A stretch of DNA of 64,000 nucleotides from NCBI RefSeq assembly GCF_050389805.1, contig NZ_CP130945.1, positions 434,001 through 498,000 on the forward strand. Direction: 5' to 3'. Position numbers and translations under genes: made by a program. The notes under the pieces are model-generated. The model saw only the letters and a program-made list of their open reading frames with translations, made no database searches and had not been told where the DNA came from. The stretch is from Bacillus_BD sp050389805. GTDB taxonomy: Bacteria; Bacillota; Bacilli; Bacillales; Cytobacillaceae. Positions 40,303-49,324 of the stretch are shown one piece after another. Position 1 is the first letter of the stretch, and every line of letters begins with the position of its first letter.

Positions 40303-40488
40303 AATCAAACGTTTGATTAAGAATTAAATGAAATAATTCCCTTATATTTAGGTTAGATTAGCAATAAAGGCGAACAGAGCCCTTAAACAAACAGTTGATT
40401 AATCCTGAAAGGTCGAACATATCCTTTAATCAAACGATTGATTAGATGGTTGTGCTCACAAACATAGATCTTAAACAAACGATTGATT
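40303..40488 (+). promoter_or_regulatory. Array of four 16-bp palindromes upstream of dgkB
   Basis: AATCAAACGTTTGATT (40303-40318), AAACAAACAGTTGATT (40385-40400), AATCAAACGATTGATT (40428-40443) and AAACAAACGATTGATT (40473-40488) share the same dyad. Centres are 82, 43 and 45 bp apart. The first is a perfect palindrome. They lie in 428 nt without a gene. The geometry is that of a TetR-family operator cluster; no regulator gene is adjacent. In B. subtilis the tetR-type gene yerO and swrC lie just before dgkB and are missing here. Confidence 0.75.
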
Positions 40489-40634
40489 AGTTAAAAGACC
40501 TAGAAATCACAAGGAAATTTAAGCCATTAGACGTGCAAAAAATTGCTAAGTTGGTTTCTTTTCGTTATGATATTAAGGGAAATTAGTAATTAAAATACGT
40601 TGTAACTGATAAAGTTCAATATAGGATGATGGGT

Positions 40635-41552
40635 ATGAAAAGGGCTAGAATTATTTATAATCCGACTTCTGGAAGAGAGGCAATTAAGCGAAATTTACCA
40701 GATGTTCTTGAAATTCTCGAAAATGCAGGATATGAAACCTCTGCCCATGCAACAACAGGTGCTGGAGATGCGACAGAGGAAGCTAGATTAGCGGTTGAAC
40801 GTCGCTATGATTTAGTCGTGGCCGCTGGTGGAGATGGAACGATTAATGAAGTTGTAAACGGATTGGCTGAACAAGAGTATCGACCGAAGATTGGAATCAT
40901 TCCTGTAGGGACAACCAATGATTTTGCTAGAGCACTACAAATCCCACGAGATATCGTTGGGGCTGCTGAAGTGATTGCAAAAGGAGATACAATCCCGATT
41001 GATATTGGTCGAATGAATGACCGATATTTTATTAATATTGCTGGTGGAGGACGTCTAACGGAGCTAACGTACGATGTTCCCATTAAACTAAAAACGATGC
41101 TTGGTCAATTGGCCTATTATTTAAAAGGGATTGAAATGCTTCCTTCTCTTAAGGCTACACAACTTCGAATTGAATATGATGGGAAGCTTTTTGAGGGAGA
41201 AACCATGCTCTTTCTCGTCGGTTTAACAAATTCCATTGGTGGATTTGAAAAGTTATCACCTAATTCATCGATTAATGATGGTATGTTCTCACTTCTTATA
41301 TTAAAACAAACCAATTTAGCTGACTTTATTCGAATTGCTACCCTCGCTCTTCGTGGTGAGCATATTCATGATCCAAAGGTCATCTACACGAAAGCGAATC
41401 GTATTAAAGTGACATCTGAAGATAAGGTTCAATTAAATTTGGATGGTGAGTTTGGTGGGTTATTACCTGCAGAGTTCGTTAATTTATACCGCCATTTAGA
41501 TTGCTTTGTACCGATTGATAAAATTCGTTCTGAAGACCGTCCTGAGTTTTAA
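40635..41552 (+). CDS. dgkB: Diacylglycerol kinase DgkB
   Basis: This soluble lipid kinase returns diacylglycerol released by lipoteichoic acid synthesis to phosphatidic acid. It begins KRARIIYNPTSGREAIKRNLPDVL and has the diagnostic VVAAGGDGTINEVVNGL near residues 62-78 and GIIPVGTTNDFARAL near 91-105. NSIGGFEKLSP and QLNLDGEFGG are also typical. Length is 305 with the ATG at 40635, which follows AGGATGATGGGT; a second ATG at 40626 is less likely. Confidence 0.95.
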   Translation: MKRARIIYNPTSGREAIKRNLPDVLEILENAGYETSAHATTGAGDATEEARLAVERRYDLVVAAGGDGTINEVVNGLAEQEYRPKIGIIPVGTTNDFARALQIPRDIVGAAEVIAKGDTIPIDIGRMNDRYFINIAGGGRLTELTYDVPIKLKTMLGQLAYYLKGIEMLPSLKATQLRIEYDGKLFEGETMLFLVGLTNSIGGFEKLSPNSSINDGMFSLLILKQTNLADFIRIATLALRGEHIHDPKVIYTKANRIKVTSEDKVQLNLDGEFGGLLPAEFVNLYRHLDCFVPIDKIRSEDRPEF

Positions 41553-41567
41553 CCAATAGATAGATAA

Positions 41568-41600
41568 AAAGGATCGAACCATTTCCGCTCGATCCTTTTC
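41568..41600. terminator. Bidirectional terminator between dgkB and the lipoprotein gene
   Basis: AAAAGGATCGA (41568-41578) pairs with TCGATCCTTTT (41590-41600). It has A/T tracts on both sides, serving the two convergent genes. Confidence 0.9.
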
Positions 41601-41612
41601 CGTATGCAATTA

Positions 41613-42200
41613 TTATTCTGCAGCTTTTGCAGCTTCAACGATGAATTTAACATAACCATAAGTATCAGCTAATGTAGATCCACTTACAACGTCAACCATT
41701 CCTTCAGGTTTAGCTTCGTTTTCTTTTAATACTTCTTCTAATTCAGCAACGGTTTTGCCTTTTACAAATTCATGGATAGCAGCCATGTTCTCATCAAGAG
41801 TGTTAGTAGCTCCGGCTTTTTCAGCCATGTTTTTGCTATATTGTTCAGCGTTTTCATTTTTAGAAGCTAATACTTTACCAGAATCTTTAAAAGCTTCACC
41901 GAAAGTTTTATCAGCATTTGGAACACCTTTGCTAGTAGCAGGATCCATAAATTGGAATTCATCGACATAAGAGGATACAATCTTATCTCCTTCTAATGTT
42001 ACAGCTGCGATACCGAAAGATTTGTCACCGTGTGGGGCACCATTAATAACGCCCATTTTAACCTCACCAGTGCTCTGGGCTGCTGTTGATTCAGTAGTAG
42101 TTTCTTTTGTAGTATCTTCTGCTGCGCCATCATCGTTTGAACAGCCCGCAAATACTCCAACAAGTCCTAATGCTAAAGCCAATGATAAAAATTTTTTCAT
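41613..42200 (-). CDS. FMN-binding-domain-like lipoprotein
   Basis: This 195-residue protein has a signal peptide ending in lipobox VFAGC (Cys at about 20), then a Thr/Glu-rich linker. The folded part ends with DVVSGSTLADTYGYVKFIVEAA. That motif resembles the D-x-x-[ST]-G-[AS]-T site flavinylated on Thr in FMN-binding domains, such as those linked to extracellular electron transfer. No ApbE-type flavin transferase is nearby, so the link is a suggestion from motif only. It is expected to be membrane-anchored outside the cell. Confidence 0.6.
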   Translation of the reverse strand: MKKFLSLALALGLVGVFAGCSNDDGAAEDTTKETTTESTAAQSTGEVKMGVINGAPHGDKSFGIAAVTLEGDKIVSSYVDEFQFMDPATSKGVPNADKTFGEAFKDSGKVLASKNENAEQYSKNMAEKAGATNTLDENMAAIHEFVKGKTVAELEEVLKENEAKPEGMVDVVSGSTLADTYGYVKFIVEAAKAAE

Positions 42201-42240
42201 CTCTTGACATCTCCCTTTTTTTTAAAAAAAGTTATATTTT

Positions 42241-42261
42241 TATAAGTTGTGAGAACTTATA
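42241..42261 (-). promoter_or_regulatory. Palindromic operator-like site upstream of the lipoprotein gene
   Basis: TATAAGTT (42241-42248) and AACTTATA (42254-42261) are perfect inverted arms around GTGAG. A nearby TTTGTGAAA (from 42277) and an inverted TTGTGAAAT (about 42329-42337) recall ResD/Fnr-type half sites. The rest of 42262-42501 is AT-rich, with no gene seen. The regulator is unknown. Confidence 0.45.
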
Positions 42262-42501
42262 CATAAATTATATAATTTGTGAAAGATTTATCAATATAAC
42301 TCGGAGTGTGTTCAAAGAATGCTCATAATTTCACAACATAAATTTGTCAAAAATGGAATTTTTCCTTTAACATCAAGGATGAAACCGTTCGCAAAAAAGA
42401 CAAAAATAGGTAGGGTATTTATAACAGTGACTTAAATTACATTATTGCAAAATAATGGACAATTATGGTGGCGTGAAGACACTAAACCTTAATTTTGAGT
42501 C

Positions 42502-42532
42502 AAAAAAAGCCTCCATCATGTAGATGAAAGCT
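42502..42532 (-). terminator. Terminator of the SET-domain gene
   Basis: On the minus strand AGCTTTCATC pairs with GATGGAGGCT over 10 bp, with wobble pairs, followed by T7. It lies 18 nt after the stop of the gene at 42550. Confidence 0.88.
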
Positions 42533-42549
42533 AAGATGAATCTTAAAAA

Positions 42550-42927
42550 TTATTCTTGATTAAACCAAAGTGGTTCTTGGTCATCGACATCTCCGTTGTA
42601 ATTAATAAAAATTTCTTCTCCTGCTTTAATATCCTTATAAGCAAAAAAGTCGAAGCTGTGATTTTCAAAGTTAATATCATAGGTAGCATTAGGAGTGTAG
42701 GAATGGTTGAATAGCATTCCGTAACCTAGCACAAATGCTGTATGGTTTTTGCCATATTCAAATGCATAATCAGCAAGTAGTGTTTTTTCGATATGAACAT
42801 GTTCCTTGTTTGGATAGGGAATTACTGGTGCCTGATGAAAAAGTGTCCCCTTGGCAATATCCTTCGTTGCAAATACCCCACGATTCAATTCCCCGTCACT
42901 TACTGTTGAAGTTTTTACTTCGATCAT
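42550..42927 (-). CDS. SET-domain protein
   Basis: This 125-residue single-domain protein has the SET signature. GVFATKDIAKGTLFHQAPVIP lies at the N-terminus, LFNHSYTPNATY (residues about 73-84) gives the NHS-type SAM site, and GEEIFINYNGD (about 103-113) gives the catalytic Tyr block. SET proteins are usually lysine methyltransferases. The target in Bacillaceae is unknown, and no pre- or post-SET region is present. The start is followed immediately by IEVKTSTV, and AGGAGATAAAAT precedes it. Confidence 0.82.
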   Translation of the reverse strand: MIEVKTSTVSDGELNRGVFATKDIAKGTLFHQAPVIPYPNKEHVHIEKTLLADYAFEYGKNHTAFVLGYGMLFNHSYTPNATYDINFENHSFDFFAYKDIKAGEEIFINYNGDVDDQEPLWFNQE

Positions 42928-43000
42928 ATTTTATCTCCTTAAATCTTCCGTCATTCAATCTTTTTGATTTAGTTTGCACTATAATAGCGAGAAATGCAAC

Positions 43001-43113
43001 CCTTATGAAACAGGGGGACGGTTCTCCCTGTTTCATAAGGTTAGGTGAAACAAAGAGGAACGCCCCCACGTTTCAATTATAGGGTGAAACAAAGAGAACC
43101 GTCCCCCTGTTTC
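43001..43113. repeat. GGGGACGGTTCT inverted-repeat cluster
   Basis: CCTTATGAAACAGGG (43001-43015) pairs perfectly with CCCTGTTTCATAAGG (43026-43040). The unit GAAACAGGGGGACGGTTCT (43007-43025) recurs inverted at 43095-43113, where it ends in the stop codon of the glucosidase gene. Between them are diverged GTGAAACAAAGAG copies. This looks like a REP-type repeat; such GGGGACGGTTCT repeats occur in many Bacillaceae. No transposase lies beside it. It may also end transcription of the flanking minus-strand gene. Confidence 0.85.
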
Positions 43114-44794
43114 ATTCCCCTAAATAAACGATAGCTTCGTATGGGTTTAATGTTAGGTTATTTACATGAGGAATGTCCTCTTTTTTATAGTTACTAATTA
43201 ACTGTTTTTTAGAACAAAACTCAATGTTTTCTGGTATTTGGAATACAACAGATTTTGCACTGAAGTTCGTGATAACCAATAATTTTTCTTTTTTGTACGT
43301 ACGGAGGTAGGCAAAAATTTGATCATGATCCGGTAATATCAACTGATAGTCACCATATACGATAATAGGATGCTGTTTTCTTAACCTAATTAATTGTCTA
43401 TAATAATGAAAAATGGAGTTTTCATCATTAACGGCTTTATCAGCATTAATCTCTTTATAATTCGGATTTACCTTTATCCAAGGCTCACCCGTTGTGAAAC
43501 CTGAAGATGGCTGATCATTCCATTGGAAAGGGGTCCGTCCATTATCTCTACTTTTGACATAGATGGATTCCATCACTTGATTGTGATTGGCATTTTCTTC
43601 TACCACTTTTTCGTGATACATATTCAGTGTTTCAATATCTCTGTAATCTTTAATCGAAGGAAAACGGACGTTTGTCATCCCGAATTCTTCACCTTGATAA
43701 ATGTATGGTGTTCCTTGAAGCATATGGAGGGCAGTTGCCAACATTTTTGCAGACTCTACACGATATTCCTGATCATTTCCAAAACGGGAAACAATTCGTG
43801 GTTGGTCATGGTTATTCCAATAAAGACTGTTCCATCCTGTACCATGCAAGCCCTTTTGCCATTTTGACAAATTCTCTTTTAAATCTGTTAAGGCTAATGG
43901 TTTAAGGTCCCACTTACCATTCTTTCCAGAATCTAATCCCATATGTTCGAAAGTAAAGACCATCTGTAATTCATTTCGCTCATAACCCGTATATTTTTTT
44001 GCTTCCTCTACATCAACGCCGGGCATTTCGCCAACGGTCATGATATCGTATTTTGACAATACTTCTCTGTTCATTTCTTGTAAAAACTCATGAATACGCG
44101 GACCGTTTCTGTAAAATTTACTACCGGATGCATAGGTTTCCCCTGGTTTAAGATCTCCATCAGGCAAGCCAGGTACTTTTGAAATTAAATTGATGACATC
44201 CATGCGAAAACCATCAATTCCCTTATCCAACCACCATCTCATCATTTCATAGATTTCCTGTCGTAGCTTAGGATTCTCCCAGTTTAAATCAGGTTGTTTT
44301 TTACTAAATAAATGCAAATAATACTCATCGGTATGTTCATCATATTCCCAAGCTGAACCCCCGAAAGAGGATCTCCAGTTATTGGGCTCCTTGCCATTTT
44401 TGCCAGGTCGCCAAATATAGTAATCGCGATATGGATTGTCTTTAGATTTTCGTGATTCTTGGAACCATTCATGCTCATCAGAGGTGTGATTGACAACAAG
44501 GTCCATCATGAGTTTCATGCCACGTTGATGAATTTCGTCCAATAAGGTTTCCCAATCATCCATCGTTCCAAATTCATCCATAATCCTTTTGTAGTCAGAA
44601 ATATCGTAGCCATTATCATCATTGGGTGATTGATAGACGGGGGAGAGCCAGATCACATCAATTCCCAATTCTTTTAGGTAATCAAGTTTTTTGGTTATTC
44701 CTTTAAGATCGCCAATTCCATCTCCATTGCTATCATAAAAACTTCTTGGGTATATTTGATATACGATACTTTCTTTCCACCAATTTTTCTCCAT
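43112..44794 (-). CDS. Oligo-1,6-glucosidase / alpha-glucosidase (GH13)
   Basis: This 560-residue GH13 enzyme of the oligo-1,6-glucosidase/TreA group is cytosolic, with no signal peptide. Conserved regions are DLVVNHTSDEHEWF (region I), GFRMDVINLIS with nucleophile Asp199 (region II, Val next to Asp as in alpha-1,6-specific enzymes), the acid in VGEMPGV (region III), and NNHDQPRIVSRFG (region IV). It lies downstream of treR and is about as long as treA. It probably hydrolyses isomaltose-type oligosaccharides; a second trehalose-6-phosphate hydrolase is less likely. Confidence 0.88.
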   Translation of the reverse strand: MEKNWWKESIVYQIYPRSFYDSNGDGIGDLKGITKKLDYLKELGIDVIWLSPVYQSPNDDNGYDISDYKRIMDEFGTMDDWETLLDEIHQRGMKLMMDLVVNHTSDEHEWFQESRKSKDNPYRDYYIWRPGKNGKEPNNWRSSFGGSAWEYDEHTDEYYLHLFSKKQPDLNWENPKLRQEIYEMMRWWLDKGIDGFRMDVINLISKVPGLPDGDLKPGETYASGSKFYRNGPRIHEFLQEMNREVLSKYDIMTVGEMPGVDVEEAKKYTGYERNELQMVFTFEHMGLDSGKNGKWDLKPLALTDLKENLSKWQKGLHGTGWNSLYWNNHDQPRIVSRFGNDQEYRVESAKMLATALHMLQGTPYIYQGEEFGMTNVRFPSIKDYRDIETLNMYHEKVVEENANHNQVMESIYVKSRDNGRTPFQWNDQPSSGFTTGEPWIKVNPNYKEINADKAVNDENSIFHYYRQLIRLRKQHPIIVYGDYQLILPDHDQIFAYLRTYKKEKLLVITNFSAKSVVFQIPENIEFCSKKQLISNYKKEDIPHVNNLTLNPYEAIVYLGE

Positions 44795-44816
44795 AGGAAA
44801 ATTCCCTCCATCACAA

Positions 44817-44882
44817 AGAGGCTATCTCAAAAGTGCCAAGCAAAATAGGATGCTTAGCACTTTTGCTTTTCAGACAGCCTCT
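44817..44882 (-). terminator. Long hairpin after treR
   Basis: On the minus strand AGAGGCTGTCTGAAAAGC ... forms a nearly complete stem, with two bulges, with the downstream strand ending GAGATAGCCTCT. TTTG follows. It overlaps the treR stop codon and separates treR from the oligo-1,6-glucosidase gene. Confidence 0.75.
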
Positions 44883-45588
44883 AGTTTTTAACTCTTCTTG
44901 CAAAGTCCACAAAGCGAAATTTATCAGGTCTATGCCTTGATTCGGTAAATTGAAAAAGCTTCGCGTCATCCAAATAAACCTGACTTCTGATCACCACTAT
45001 ATTGGAGAAACCTTCAAGATCGAGTAGCTCACGGTCTTCAACTGTAGGGGTCTCTACGACAATTTCTTTTTGGGCAAAGCCAATCACCAGACCTAACTCA
45101 TTCTCTATATAGTCATAAATCGAATGCTCACAGATTTCTTTTGAAAGTCGCGGCACGTATGTTTCATTAAAATAGTCTTTATCCAAGATGATCTTCTCAC
45201 CATCTATTTCCCTAATCCGAACAACATTCCAAACAGTGTCCGCTGAATTAAAATTCAGCATTTCATGTTCAGAATCTAAGTAGCCAATGGAATGTACAAT
45301 GGTCTTGCTTTTCAAATTTAGTTTTTTCGTCAGTTCTGCATAACTCTCAATTCCAGATACGGGAAAAGTAAACTTATGAATATCGATGACGACTGAACCT
45401 TTCCCTTGGATTTTTTGGATATATCCATTCTGAGATAAAAGGTTCAACGCTTTTCGAATCGTTTCCCGCGACGTCTGGTATTGAGTGGTTAATTCGTTCT
45501 CGGATGGAAGCATCGAAGAAACCGGCCAGACATGGGTTTGGATTTTTTTCACTAAATCATTGTAAATCGTTAAATATTTCTTTTGCAT
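44881..45588 (-). CDS. treR: GntR-family trehalose operon repressor TreR
   Basis: This 235-residue protein has an N-terminal winged HTH (LPSENELTTQYQTSRETIRKAL, about residues 27-48) and a UTRA ligand domain with FAQKEIVVETP and VIRSQVYLDD. It follows treA by 12 nt. The operators it would bind are seen at the treP promoter. Trehalose-6-phosphate is the known inducer in B. subtilis. Confidence 0.93.
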   Translation of the reverse strand: MQKKYLTIYNDLVKKIQTHVWPVSSMLPSENELTTQYQTSRETIRKALNLLSQNGYIQKIQGKGSVVIDIHKFTFPVSGIESYAELTKKLNLKSKTIVHSIGYLDSEHEMLNFNSADTVWNVVRIREIDGEKIILDKDYFNETYVPRLSKEICEHSIYDYIENELGLVIGFAQKEIVVETPTVEDRELLDLEGFSNIVVIRSQVYLDDAKLFQFTESRHRPDKFRFVDFARRVKN

Positions 45589-45600
45589 TCAATTCTCACA

Positions 45601-47262
45601 TCATTTCAGATAATAAATAATGGATTCATAAGGTCTTAGAACAATTTGACCTAATTCATTAGGAGAATCGGGATAATTGGATAACAGAATTTCAGGTTGA
45701 GAGATAGAGTTTTCAAAATCTAAGTCAACTGTGATCTCTTTGCCATAGAAATTACTGATCACCAATAGCTTTTCTTCATTCCAATTTCTTGTATAAGCAA
45801 AAACTTCAGGGTGATCCTCAAAAAGTAACTGATAGTCCCCGTAGGTGATTACATCGTACTTTTTACGTAGATCCACTAACTTCTGATAATGATAAAAAAT
45901 GGATTCGGGATCTTGCAATGCTTTTTCTGCATTTATATCAGGATAATTATCCACTACTCCTAACCAAGGTGTTCCGCTTGTAAATCCGGCTTGGTGTTCG
46001 GCAGACCACTGCATCGGTGTTCGTCCATTATCACGTGATTTTTGCTGAAGAATCTCAATAATCTCTTCGTCTGTCATCCCTTTATCTTGCATTTCTTTGT
46101 ACGCATTCAAAGACTCCACATCCCGATATTGCTCGATGGAGTTGAAATTAGGGTTGGTCATTCCAAATTCTTCTCCTTGGTAGATATAAGGTGTACCTTG
46201 CATCATATGAATGGTGGTTGCCAGCATTTTGGCTGATTCTTTATGATACTTCTTGTCATCCCCAAAGCGGGAAATAGCTCGTGGTTGGTCGTGATTACAT
46301 AAAAACAGGGCATTCCAGCCATTTCCCTCATGCATGCCCACTTGCCAATCTGAAAGAATCTGTTTTAATTTTAAAAAGTCAAACGGTGCCTTTGTCCACT
46401 TTTCTCCATTCTGATAATCGACTTTTAAATGATGAAATTGGAAGGTCATCGATAATTCTTCTCGTTCTGGATTGGTGTATAACACACAGTTGTCCAGCGT
46501 TGTGGAAGACATCTCTCCAACTGTAAGCATATCGTATTTTGAAAATACATTTTGGTTCATTTCATGTAGGTATTCATGAATTCTTGGGCCATCCGTATAA
46601 AATCTTCGTCCATCTCCAATATCATCATTAGGGAACTCTTGATTTTTCGAAATTAAGTTAATGACATCAAGTCTAAATCCATCGATTCCCTTTTCTGCCC
46701 AGAAACGCATCATGTCAAAAATCTTTTGGCGCAGTTTTTCATTTTCCCAGTTTAAGTCTGCTTGAGTCTTATCGAATAAATGTAAGTAATATTGTCCGGT
46801 TTGGTCATCGTATTCCCATGCTGGACCACCGAACTTGGAAACCCAATTATTCGGGACTTCACCATGGGTCCCATCCTTCCAAATATAGAAGTCACGGAAA
46901 GGGTTGTCCTTGGATGATTTGGCCTGTTGGAACCATTCATGATAGGTAGAGGTATGATTCACTACGAGGTCCATGATGAGTTTCATGCCGCGTTTATGGG
47001 TTTCATCGAGTAGTTCTTGGAAATCCTCCATCGTTCCATAGGACGGTTCAATAGAATAATAATCGCTAATATCATAGCCGTTATCATTTTGAGGGGATTT
47101 GTAGACAGGAGTTAGCCAAATGACATCTACACCTAATTTTTGGATATAGTCTAACTTTGAGATAATTCCTTGAATGTCTCCGGTACCGTTTCCGGTTGTA
47201 TCATTAAAACTTTTTGGGTAAATCTGATAGACGACGGATTTCTTCCACCATGCTTCACTCAT
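45601..47262 (-). CDS. treA: Trehalose-6-phosphate hydrolase
   Basis: This 553-residue GH13 enzyme cleaves imported trehalose-6-phosphate to glucose and glucose-6-phosphate. It has DLVVNHTSTYHEWF, GFRLDVINLIS with nucleophile Asp199, VGEMSSTTLD as the acid region, and CNHDQPRAISRFG. The function follows mostly from its place between treP and treR; the sequence alone would also allow an oligo-1,6-glucosidase. The ATG follows GGAGGAATGAAAACAC. Confidence 0.93.
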   Translation of the reverse strand: MSEAWWKKSVVYQIYPKSFNDTTGNGTGDIQGIISKLDYIQKLGVDVIWLTPVYKSPQNDNGYDISDYYSIEPSYGTMEDFQELLDETHKRGMKLIMDLVVNHTSTYHEWFQQAKSSKDNPFRDFYIWKDGTHGEVPNNWVSKFGGPAWEYDDQTGQYYLHLFDKTQADLNWENEKLRQKIFDMMRFWAEKGIDGFRLDVINLISKNQEFPNDDIGDGRRFYTDGPRIHEYLHEMNQNVFSKYDMLTVGEMSSTTLDNCVLYTNPEREELSMTFQFHHLKVDYQNGEKWTKAPFDFLKLKQILSDWQVGMHEGNGWNALFLCNHDQPRAISRFGDDKKYHKESAKMLATTIHMMQGTPYIYQGEEFGMTNPNFNSIEQYRDVESLNAYKEMQDKGMTDEEIIEILQQKSRDNGRTPMQWSAEHQAGFTSGTPWLGVVDNYPDINAEKALQDPESIFYHYQKLVDLRKKYDVITYGDYQLLFEDHPEVFAYTRNWNEEKLLVISNFYGKEITVDLDFENSISQPEILLSNYPDSPNELGQIVLRPYESIIYYLK

Positions 47263-47320
47263 GTGTTTTCATTCCTCCATATATGTTTTCAAGTAATAAG
47301 TTTTCATATAAGTAGACGTA

Positions 47321-47348
47321 GGCATTCGCTGAGAACTGTGCGAATGCC
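47321..47348 (-). other. Hairpin between treP and treA
   Basis: GGCATTCGC (47321-47329) and GCGAATGCC (47340-47348) form a perfect 9-bp stem 8 nt after the treP stop. No T run follows. It is therefore more likely an mRNA processing or stability element than a terminator. Confidence 0.6.
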
Positions 47349-47355
47349 ACAATAT

Positions 47356-49281
47356 TTAATTCTTGATTTTTCGTTTTGCGATCAAAAATGTAATGATGAA
47401 TGGGATCACAATGACAATTACCATTCCTATCAAGAAGGCGGTCATGCCGCTTGCGATGGATAGAAATGCAGGAATTCCCCCAACACCAATGGAAGAGGCT
47501 TGAACATTACTAAGGGTAATAAAAGCTCCAGCAATCGCTGTTCCAATTAGAGCCGCGATGAATGGATAGCGATATTGGATATTCACACCAAACATAGCAG
47601 GTTCTGTTACTCCTAACCAAGCTGAAATTCCAGCCGTTCCAGCTAACCCTTTAAGCTTTTCATTTTTTGCTGCTAAGAACATCGCGAAGACAGCTGAACC
47701 TTGAGCAATATTTGATAACGCAACAATTGGCCATAAGAATGTTGTTCCAGTGCTTCCGATCAATTGTAAATCAACGGCAAGGAAGGTATGGTGCATTCCT
47801 GTGATCACCAATGGTGCATATAAAGAGCCATAGACAAGACCACCAATAAGTGGTGCTGCTTCAAAAATCGCTACTAAACCATCTGTTATCCAGCTTCCGA
47901 TTGTAAATGTAACCGGACCGATGATGATGAAAGCTAAGAAACCTGTCACAAGGAGTGCGATTGGTGCAACCACTAATAATTGCAAGGAATCAATGACACG
48001 TTTTTTCAGCCATTTTTCGATAGTTGCCAAAACCCAGGCTGCTACTAACACAGGCAGCACCTGTCCTTGATAACCCATCATATTAACGTCAAGTCCGAAT
48101 AGATTCCATGTTGGCGCTTCGCCTTTTGCAGCTGCGATCGCATAATCACCAGCAGGCATTAAGGCGGGGTGAACAAGGATTAAACCTAATACAATTCCTA
48201 ATAACGGGTTACCGCCAAAGCGTTTCACTGCAGACCATCCGATTAATGCAGGTAGGAAAGTAAATGCTGTGCTGGCGATGACATTAATCATGTCAGCCAC
48301 ACCCGCCCATGAAGGGTACATCTTGATAATCGATTCGTCTGTAAAAATAGGATTCACTAAAATATTATTGAGTCCAAGAAGTAGACCGGCTGTTACGATA
48401 GCAGGAAGGATTGGAATAAAGATATCAGCTAATGTTTTAATGGCACGCTGTAGTGGATTTAGCTTGTTACCACCTGCAGCCTTCACATCATCCTTTGATG
48501 CTTCCTGGATTCCGGTTTCATGTACCATTGCTTTATAGACCTTATCAACGGTTCCTTGCCCAATGACAATCTGGTATTGACCGTTGGCAGAGAAAGTACC
48601 TTTAACGACGTCAAGGTTATCAAGTGCTTCCTTGTCAACGATTCCTTCGTCAGATAAGGCAAACCGAAGTCTTGTCACACAGTGTGTCGCTGCATTGATG
48701 TTTTCTAAGCCACCAACAGCCTCAACAATTTTTTGTGCTTCTTCGCTGTATTGCATCCCAGTATCTTTCTTCTTTTCAGCCGGGTTGTCAACGGGTGTAT
48801 TCTGACCTTGAAGCGAAAGCTCTAATAAAGTAGACTCACCAGCAATGACGGTGCTATCGGTTGTTTTTTCGTATGAAGCAACACGATCTCCGTTGGTGAT
48901 AATAATTGGCGTGATATGGCTTGCTGCTTTTTCTTTGATTAATTGCAAGTCAAACGTAACAAGCGGATCACCGACTTTTACTTTGTCCCCTTGTTCGACG
49001 TGTACTTCAAATCCCTCGCCATTCATGTTTACCGTTTCTAGACCTATATGAATTAAAAATTCAATACCCGATTTACTTCTTATCCCTACTGCATGTTTGG
49101 TAGGAAATGTTAAAATGACTTCCCCATCCACAGGAGAAACGACTTTTCCATCTGTTGGTTCAATCGCAAGACCGTCGCCCATCATTTTTTGAGAAAATGT
49201 CGGATCCGGAACATTCTCAAGTGCTGTCACTTTACCAGTAAGTGGCGCAAATACGGTTTCCTTCAAATTTTGGTTAGTCAT
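47356..49281 (-). CDS. treP: Trehalose PTS transporter EIIABC with N-terminal EIIA
   Basis: This 641-residue membrane permease phosphorylates trehalose on entry. The domain order is EIIA(Glc-type) at residues 1-160 with phosphosite His78 in FLIHIGLETV, a linker, EIIB at about 175-260 with Cys201 in NAATHCVTRLRF, then EIIC with about ten membrane segments (LPAIVTAGLLLGLNN, GMHHTFLAVDLQLIG). B. subtilis TreP lacks EIIA and borrows it from PtsG; here it is fused at the front. The ATG follows GAGGGGGGTTACCT. It is the first gene of treP-treA-treR. Confidence 0.94.
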   Translation of the reverse strand: MTNQNLKETVFAPLTGKVTALENVPDPTFSQKMMGDGLAIEPTDGKVVSPVDGEVILTFPTKHAVGIRSKSGIEFLIHIGLETVNMNGEGFEVHVEQGDKVKVGDPLVTFDLQLIKEKAASHITPIIITNGDRVASYEKTTDSTVIAGESTLLELSLQGQNTPVDNPAEKKKDTGMQYSEEAQKIVEAVGGLENINAATHCVTRLRFALSDEGIVDKEALDNLDVVKGTFSANGQYQIVIGQGTVDKVYKAMVHETGIQEASKDDVKAAGGNKLNPLQRAIKTLADIFIPILPAIVTAGLLLGLNNILVNPIFTDESIIKMYPSWAGVADMINVIASTAFTFLPALIGWSAVKRFGGNPLLGIVLGLILVHPALMPAGDYAIAAAKGEAPTWNLFGLDVNMMGYQGQVLPVLVAAWVLATIEKWLKKRVIDSLQLLVVAPIALLVTGFLAFIIIGPVTFTIGSWITDGLVAIFEAAPLIGGLVYGSLYAPLVITGMHHTFLAVDLQLIGSTGTTFLWPIVALSNIAQGSAVFAMFLAAKNEKLKGLAGTAGISAWLGVTEPAMFGVNIQYRYPFIAALIGTAIAGAFITLSNVQASSIGVGGIPAFLSIASGMTAFLIGMVIVIVIPFIITFLIAKRKIKN

Positions 49282-49324
49282 AGGTAACCCCCCTCTTTCT
49301 AGTTGCTGTTCTTATTCTATTTAT

